Shown here piece by piece: positions 59,653 to 64,000 of a DNA stretch of 64,000 nt. The notes under the pieces are model-generated. The model was not told where the DNA came from and searched no databases. It saw only the letters and a list, made by a program, of their open reading frames with translations. The position numbers and the translations under genes are program-made. Position 1 is the first letter of the stretch, and the number at the start of each line of letters is the position of its first letter. The DNA is taken from NCBI GenBank assembly GCA_965223735.1, contig OZ245010.1:372001-436000 (forward strand). Reading direction: 5' to 3'. The stretch comes from CAYFZO01 sp965223735 (GTDB lineage Bacteria; Pseudomonadota; Gammaproteobacteria; Poriferisulfidales; Oxydemutatoraceae).

Positions 59653-60363
59653 CGTCGTGTTTCTCCGACACCAGCGTTTCTATTTCCTCGCCTCGGACAA
59701 TTTTCTTGAAACTGCCGGCCCTGAAGATGTTAAAGACCCGGATCGGTATGCCGTTGTCGCAGCACATCACGACCGCGGTTGCATCCATCACCGCAGGATA
59801 CTCTGCCAGGATTTGTTCGTACGACAACTGCCGGTACAGTTTTGCGTCCGGCACCTTGACCGGATCGCTGTCATATATCCCGTCCACTTTCGTCGCCTTC
59901 AGCATCAATTGGGCATTGATCTCGCTGGCGCGCAGGCCGGCTGCAGCATCGGTGGTGAAAAAAGGATTGCCGGTACCCGCCGAAAATATAACGATACGTC
60001 CTTTTTCAAGGTGTCCGAGCGCGCGTCGGCGGACGTAGATCTCGCACACGTCTCTCGCTTGCACGGCCGACATGACACGAGCCTCAATCCCGGTTTTTTC
60101 CAGTGTGTTCTGCAAAGCCAGCGCATTGATGATCGTCGCCAGCATACCCATATCATCGCTGGTGACCCGGTCCAGATCGGAATCCGCAAACCCCCTCCCG
60201 TACACCAGGTTGTTGCCGTCGACAACGACCGCAATGACAACTTCGCGCATACTGACTGCGGCAATCTCAGCGGCGATGCAACGTGCCACTTCGGAGTCCA
60301 TACCCTCGCCGTTGGTGTCGGCCAAGGCCCCCCGCTGATCTTCAGAAGCACCCGTCTGTGCAT
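59645..60363 (-). CDS. pyrH: Uridylate kinase PyrH with apparent 1-nt frameshift
   Basis: Makes UDP from UMP. The true start is ATG 60363 (MHRRVLLKISG), with GGGAGG 8 nt upstream. That frame then reads off into nonsense at a run of six G on the minus strand (60333-60328). The rest of the protein (ALADTNGEGMDSEVARC, then SDDMGMLATIINALALQ, IFSAGTGNPFFTTDAAAGLR, LKATKVDGIYDSDPVK, RVFNIFRAGSFKKIV) continues in the neighbouring frame to 59645. One extra nucleotide is needed to join K-I-S-G to A-L-A-D. The glycine-rich motif, normally GGGNxxRG, reads DGNNLVYGRG here. pyrH is essential, so the likeliest causes are a sequencing or assembly error or slippage. Confidence 0.85.
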
Positions 60364-60411
60364 TTGCTGTGCCTCCCGACTTCGGTCGCGACAAACTGCT
60401 CAACCCGGAAT

Positions 60412-61305
60412 TCAAGCCCCGGCGGCCTTGACCTGCGCGCCCACCTCTTCGGCAAAGTTCTCCCGCTTCTTTTCAATCCCCTCGCCGACTTCGAGACGGT
60501 AAAACGCATTGACCGTGGCGCCATGCGACTTCAAAAGCGCCGCGATCGATTGATCGGGGTCTTTGACAAAGGGCTGGCCGAGCAAAGTCACTTCGGACAG
60601 AAACTTGCGCAGCCTGCCCTGCACCATCTTGTCAATGATCTCCGACGGCTTGCCCTCCCGCTTGACTTGCTCCACGGCCTGCGCCCTGAGTGCCGCTTTT
60701 TCCTTGTCGAGGATCTCGGCGGGAAGGTCCTTGTCCGACACGCATACCGGACGACTCGCTGCGACGTGCATCGCAACGTCGCGCCCCAGCGCCTCGCCGC
60801 CGCCGCTCATATCGACCAGCACGCCGATCCTGTTGTCGTGCAGATATACCGCCGACACGTCGCCGCGCAAAGACACGCGCTCAAAGCGACGAATCCGGAC
60901 GTTCTCCCCGATTTTTGCAATCAGGTTTGAATGCATCTCCTCGACGCTGCCGCCTTCAATGTCCAACGCGGCAACTTCCGAGACGTCAGCGGGCGCATGT
61001 TCCAGTATCGCCTGCGCGACGGCCCCGGAAAAAGCCCGGAATTGCCCGTCGCGCGCGACGAAGTCGGTCTCGCAGTTGACTTCAAGCAGCACGTATGTGC
61101 CCCTGCCGTCGGGCTTGAACAGAATCAAGCCTTCAGCAGCGGTTCTACCGGCTTTTTTGTCGGCCCTGCCGCGGCCGGCTCTGCGCAGCAGCTCAATCGC
61201 GCGCTCCGGGTCGCCGTCGGCCTCGGTAAGAAAGCGTTTGCACTCCATCATGCCGACGCCCGTCCTCTCGCGTAATTCCTTCACCATTTGCGCCGTTATC
61301 TGCAT
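60412..61305 (-). CDS. tsf: Elongation factor Ts
   Basis: Nucleotide exchange factor for EF-Tu. N-terminal UBA-like MVKELRERTGVGMMECKRFLTEADGD, and the Asp-Phe catalytic segment NCETDFVARDGQFRAFS, which inserts into EF-Tu. Length 297 aa. It lies between rpsB and pyrH in the usual order. Confidence 0.97.
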   Translation of the reverse strand: MQITAQMVKELRERTGVGMMECKRFLTEADGDPERAIELLRRAGRGRADKKAGRTAAEGLILFKPDGRGTYVLLEVNCETDFVARDGQFRAFSGAVAQAILEHAPADVSEVAALDIEGGSVEEMHSNLIAKIGENVRIRRFERVSLRGDVSAVYLHDNRIGVLVDMSGGGEALGRDVAMHVAASRPVCVSDKDLPAEILDKEKAALRAQAVEQVKREGKPSEIIDKMVQGRLRKFLSEVTLLGQPFVKDPDQSIAALLKSHGATVNAFYRLEVGEGIEKKRENFAEEVGAQVKAAGA

Positions 61306-61327
61306 GGTCGCGACCTTCCTCTTTTGG

Positions 61328-62377
61328 TTACTCGCCCGGCTTGGCCTTGGCCGCCTTGTCCGCGTCGTTATCTTTTTTTGCCTGGCTTTTTGTGATTTTC
61401 CTGAGCAGGTTGCGCATCCGCACCTTCGGTTTCGCCTGATCTTTTTTATCCGCTTTTGGGGGGGCGCTCTTCACCGGCTCTTTCGTCTTCTCCGCGACGG
61501 CTTTCCCGGTCGTCCGTCCGGCGGCCTCTTTGGACGGCACCTTGATCACGCCTTTGACCGCCTCTTTGGACGGCACCTTGATCACGCCTTTGACCGCCTC
61601 TTTGGACGGCACCTTGATCACGCCTTTGACCACCTCTTTGGACTGAGCGAGTGCGTCCTCTCTCTCCTTGACGCCCCTGAGAACCGCGTCGGCGGCGAAC
61701 GACGTGTACAGATCCACCGCACGGATCGCGTCGTCGTTTCCGGGCACCATGTAATCAATACCGTCAAAGTAATTATTCGTGTCCACCACCGCGACAACGG
61801 AAATGCCCAGCTTCACGGCCTCGTTCACCGCAATCTTCTCGTGCCTGACGTCAATCACGAACATCGCGTCAGGCAGCCGCACCATCTGCTTGATGCCCTC
61901 GAGGTTCTTGCTCAACTTCTCTATCTCGCGGCTACGGCGCAGCGCCTGCTTTTTACTCAATTTGACGAACCCGCCTTTCTCACGCTCCTCCTGCAGATCC
62001 GTATAACGCTTCACCGACAACTTGACCGTTTTGAAATTTGTCAGCATGCCGCCGAGCCAGCGGTGACTTACATAAGGCATATCGCAGCGCCGCGCGTGCC
62101 TCACCACGGACTCCCTCGCCGCGCGCTTAGTGCCGACAAAAAGGATCTTGCCGCCGGAAGCAGCCACCGTCCTGAGATAGTCGAGCGCCGACTTGAACAT
62201 CGGCAAAGTCGTATCGAGGTCGATGATGTGGATTTTATTGCGCTCCCCGTATATGTAGGGAGCCATCTTAGGATTCCAGAACCGCGCCTGGTGCCCGAAA
62301 TGGACACCGGCCTCGAACATCTGGCGGATATTGGGCTCGGGCATAACAAGCCTCCTGTGGTTTGGGTTAAAACTCAC
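61328..62377 (-). CDS. rpsB: 30S ribosomal protein uS2 with repetitive C-terminal tail
   Basis: Small-subunit protein. [26 protein letters not shown] start (residues 13-35), [30 protein letters not shown] and [19 protein letters not shown] are standard. After about residue 240, where E. coli uS2 ends, a tail of about 110 residues follows: three copies of [12 protein letters not shown], then a Lys/Ala/Pro-rich stretch ([16 protein letters not shown]). The tail is basic and likely disordered. Length 349 aa. A candidate promoter lies 112 bp upstream. Confidence 0.96.
   Translation of the reverse strand: MSFNPNHRRLVMPEPNIRQMFEAGVHFGHQARFWNPKMAPYIYGERNKIHIIDLDTTLPMFKSALDYLRTVAASGGKILFVGTKRAARESVVRHARRCDMPYVSHRWLGGMLTNFKTVKLSVKRYTDLQEEREKGGFVKLSKKQALRRSREIEKLSKNLEGIKQMVRLPDAMFVIDVRHEKIAVNEAVKLGISVVAVVDTNNYFDGIDYMVPGNDDAIRAVDLYTSFAADAVLRGVKEREDALAQSKEVVKGVIKVPSKEAVKGVIKVPSKEAVKGVIKVPSKEAAGRTTGKAVAEKTKEPVKSAPPKADKKDQAKPKVRMRNLLRKITKSQAKKDNDADKAAKAKPGE
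61524..61631 (-). repeat. 36-bp tandem repeat, three perfect copies, inside rpsB
   Basis: Copies at 61524-61559, 61560-61595 and 61596-61631 are identical at the nucleotide level; 12 bp of a degenerate fourth copy follows. Each copy encodes the 12-residue unit [12 protein letters not shown], in frame. Perfect identity suggests recent expansion or contraction by slippage. An assembler could also collapse or expand it. Confidence 0.95.
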
Positions 62378-62488
62378 GCACCCCCCTGTCCGTGACCTTG
62401 CGGCACCCGACGAACAGGTTAAGGCGTGCGGTCGGTTTCATGCGGCGTCCTGCCGGGAAAACCGGCACCGGGACGCTGCGCGCGGGCT

Positions 62489-62518
62489 TTTATATCACAG
62501 ACCGGGAACCGAAAGCAA
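62489..62518 (-). promoter_or_regulatory. Promoter of the rpsB-tsf superoperon
   Basis: -35 TTGCTT (62513-62518) and -10 TATAAA (62489-62494) with an 18-bp spacer, followed by a GC-rich discriminator (GCCCGCGC) typical of stringently controlled ribosomal promoters. It is about 110 bp upstream of the rpsB start, leaving a long leader that could hold uS2 autoregulation. Confidence 0.5.
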
Positions 62519-62550
62519 AAATGCCGGAGGACGGCACGGGTTTCAGGCCG

Positions 62551-62565
62551 GGGACTACAAGTCCC
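62551..62565. repeat. Hairpin at the stop codon of the SUMF1-like lipoprotein gene
   Basis: GGGACT and AGTCCC form a 6-bp perfect stem with a 3-nt loop across the stop codon. A near-identical hairpin (63534-63548, one wobble pair) lies at the same place in the second SUMF1-like gene. They may reflect gene duplication, or the structured site found after variable regions of diversity-generating retroelements. Confidence 0.6.
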
Positions 62566-63394
62566 GCGCCACACGGAAACCGATAAAGGAAACGCCGTAC
62601 CCGCTGACAATCCAGTAGCGGTTTGCCGCACGCAGATTCCCGGTGTCGAGATTGTTCCAGGAGCCGCCGCGGATCACGCCGATGTTCTTGTTGGCCGACG
62701 CCATCCAGGCGCTGCCGTCAACGGGTGCCCCGTTGTAATCATCATGCCAGCAATCTTCCACCCATTCCCATACATTCCCATGCATATCATATAGACCGAA
62801 TTTATTCGGCTGAAAACTTCCGACGGGAGACGCCTGTTCAAAACCATCAGCGCACGCTTCACCGCAATTGGCATGGCCACGGAGAGATTCTTCGCTATTG
62901 CCGGAATGATACCGGGTGTCGGTGCCCGCCCGCGCCGCGTATTCCCATTCCGATTCCGTCAACAGACGATAGCGCTTACCGGTCTCGCTGCTCAACCAGG
63001 CGGCATAAGCCCTGGCCTCACCCTGATTGACACACACGACAGGATCCTGTTCCCGATGGCCGTGCCGACGTTCGCGCCAACTGGCACCGGTTCCACAGAG
63101 CCTCGTCCGGTAGCCCGTCGCGTCTGAAAATGCCAGAAATTGAGCCTTTGTCACTTCATATTTGCCCACCGCAAAGGATTTAATATGAACCGTATGCACC
63201 GGACGTTCGTCGCTGTCACCCCCGCCCTGAATATCGCCCATACGGAAACTCCCCGCCGGCAAAACAACCATCTCCGGTTCCGGTACCCAGTCGTCGGCGC
63301 CCACGGGCTCTGCACCGCACGCCGGAAGAGCCACCAGCAATACCACCGCCGCAAAATACCGCGCAAAGCAACCTGAATGCTCCGCATGATTCAC
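62555..63394 (-). CDS. FGE-sulfatase (SUMF1-like) domain lipoprotein
   Basis: Probable lipoprotein: a hydrophobic N-terminal segment ends with the lipobox LPAC (LLVALPACGAEP). The rest is an FGE-sulfatase/SUMF1 C-type-lectin fold: VVLPAGSFRMGDIQGGGDSDE, HIKSFAVGKYEVTKAQFLAF, RLLTESEWEYAARAG, GLYDMHGNVWEWVEDC, and the terminal RGGSWNN with LRAANR and GFRVARDL. The copper-binding cysteines of true formylglycine-generating enzymes are missing in the C-terminal block, so it is probably not a sulfatase activator. Length 279 aa. It is a tandem paralogue of the next gene; the function is unknown and may be binding. Confidence 0.9.
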   Translation of the reverse strand: MNHAEHSGCFARYFAAVVLLVALPACGAEPVGADDWVPEPEMVVLPAGSFRMGDIQGGGDSDERPVHTVHIKSFAVGKYEVTKAQFLAFSDATGYRTRLCGTGASWRERRHGHREQDPVVCVNQGEARAYAAWLSSETGKRYRLLTESEWEYAARAGTDTRYHSGNSEESLRGHANCGEACADGFEQASPVGSFQPNKFGLYDMHGNVWEWVEDCWHDDYNGAPVDGSAWMASANKNIGVIRGGSWNNLDTGNLRAANRYWIVSGYGVSFIGFRVARDL

Positions 63395-63537
63395 AGGCGG
63401 ATCCCAAGATCAGCAAGGTGTGTATTCAGCAGAATACGCCGGTCGGCGCCATTGTCAATCCCGCGACAAGCGGCGCGGCGGTGGCGGCTGTCGCCGTAAT
63501 CACATACAAAGCGTTTCGTCTTTGCAGCCAATAGGGA

Positions 63538-64000
63538 TTACAAGTCCCGCGCCACGCGGAAACCGATACTCTGACTGGGCGTGTTGCGCAAGTTGCTGGC
63601 ACGGTTCGCCGAACGCAAACTCGAGGGCGCGTTCGTGAACCAAGCACCGCCGCGGATCTGGCTCTGATCTTCACGGCGACATGGCGACGTCACGGCGCTG
63701 CCGTCGTCAGGCGCCCCTTCGTAATTCACCTGCGCGCAATCTTCCACCCATTCCCAGACATTACCGTGCATATCATATAAACCAAATCCATTCGGCGAAA
63801 AACTCCCGACGGGAGACGTATATTCAAAACCGTCACTACATGAGTTTTCAGAGCAATTGGCCTGGCCACTGAGCGATCCATCGCTATTGCCAAAATAGTA
63901 CCGGGTCTCGGTGCCCGCCCGCGCCGCGTATTCCCATTCCGATTCCGTCAACAGGCGATACCGCTTGCCCGTCCGCCCATTCAGCCAGGCAATATAGGCT
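63538..64000 (-). CDS. Second FGE-sulfatase (SUMF1-like) domain protein, 5' end outside the window
   Basis: The C-terminal 153 codons of a paralogue of the preceding gene; the frame stays open to the window edge (WLNGRTGKRYRLLTESEWEY). Shared blocks: YAARAGTETRYYFGNS, SPVGSFSPNGFGLYDMHGN and VWEWVEDC, ending GGAWFTNAPSSLRSANR and IGFRVARDL. The last 10 residues are identical to the neighbour, while the preceding loop differs strongly. Catalytic FGE cysteines are missing in the C-terminal block. Whether it has a lipobox cannot be seen. The 143-bp gap between the two genes (63395-63537) holds no further gene. Confidence 0.88.
   Translation of the reverse strand, partial: AYIAWLNGRTGKRYRLLTESEWEYAARAGTETRYYFGNSDGSLSGQANCSENSCSDGFEYTSPVGSFSPNGFGLYDMHGNVWEWVEDCAQVNYEGAPDDGSAVTSPCRREDQSQIRGGAWFTNAPSSLRSANRASNLRNTPSQSIGFRVARDL

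Noticed and set aside
61524..61631. 36-bp direct repeats as a CRISPR array
   Set aside because: The copies are directly adjacent without spacers and lie in frame inside rpsB.
60563..62395. A 610-codon plus-strand ORF opposite tsf and rpsB
   Set aside because: Antisense shadow of well-supported ribosomal genes; its repeats only reflect the uS2 tandem repeat.
62555..64000. SUMF1-like genes as sulfatase-activating formylglycine-generating enzymes
   Set aside because: The cysteines that bind copper in true FGE are missing in the C-terminal block of both proteins, and no sulfatase gene is near.

Overview
The window is a gene-dense, GC-rich bacterial chromosome segment. Gene content and order (ftsK-lolA-rarA; recA-recX-alaS-lysC-csrA-tRNA-Ser; carAB-greA; rpsF-rpsR-rplI-dnaB-alr; hisZ-purA; rpsB-tsf-pyrH-frr-uppS-cdsA-dxr-rseP-bamA-skp-lpxD-fabZ-lpxA) point to a Gram-negative gammaproteobacterium with a lipid A/BAM outer membrane. 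No rRNA, CRISPR array, prophage or intact transposon is visible.

Layout. 0-8.2 kb: a GT61-type glycosyltransferase, ygfZ with a translationally coupled 50-residue membrane peptide, then rarA, lolA and ftsK on the minus strand and trxB on plus. 8.2-11.6 kb: an MFS transporter, aroC and psd. 11.6-18.6 kb: the most unusual part, a seven-gene minus-strand operon read fwdD-fwdB-fwdA-ftr-fwdC-fdxA-fprA. It encodes a formylmethanofuran dehydrogenase/formyltransferase module followed by a seven-iron-type ferredoxin and a ferredoxin-NADP reductase. 18.7-20.9 kb: fcl and gmd for GDP-L-fucose. 21-36 kb: tRNA-Ser(GCU), csrA, lysC, alaS, recX, recA, pncC, mutS, greA, carB, carA and hinT. 36-39 kb: an M23 peptidase coupled to a FecCD/heme-type ABC transporter, and a 2Fe-2S ferredoxin with a TTG start. 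39-46 kb: alr, dnaB and the rpsF operon, then rnr. 46-49.6 kb: tRNA-Leu(CAG), a decayed IS605-type TnpB fragment, purA, hisZ and a DUF2065 gene. 49.7-62.4 kb: a long envelope and translation superoperon on the minus strand. 62.5-64 kb: two tandem FGE-sulfatase-fold (SUMF1-like) proteins, the second cut by the window edge.

How the parts fit. The fwd operon has the B-A-D-C core order of the methylotroph formyltransferase/hydrolase (Fhc) genes. It also carries fwdD, and its FwdB keeps the iron-sulfur cysteines and the Cys-His pair expected at the tungsten/molybdenum site. With fdxA and fprA downstream, the inferred function is oxidation of formyl-methanofuran to CO2 with electrons passed through ferredoxin to NADP+, rather than simple hydrolysis to formate. 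This is an inference from sequence and context. Other points worth checking: an apparent 1-nt frameshift in a G6 run inside the essential pyrH; a 36-bp perfect triplicate repeat in the C-terminal tail of ribosomal protein uS2; and DGR-like C-termini in the tandem SUMF1-like genes.
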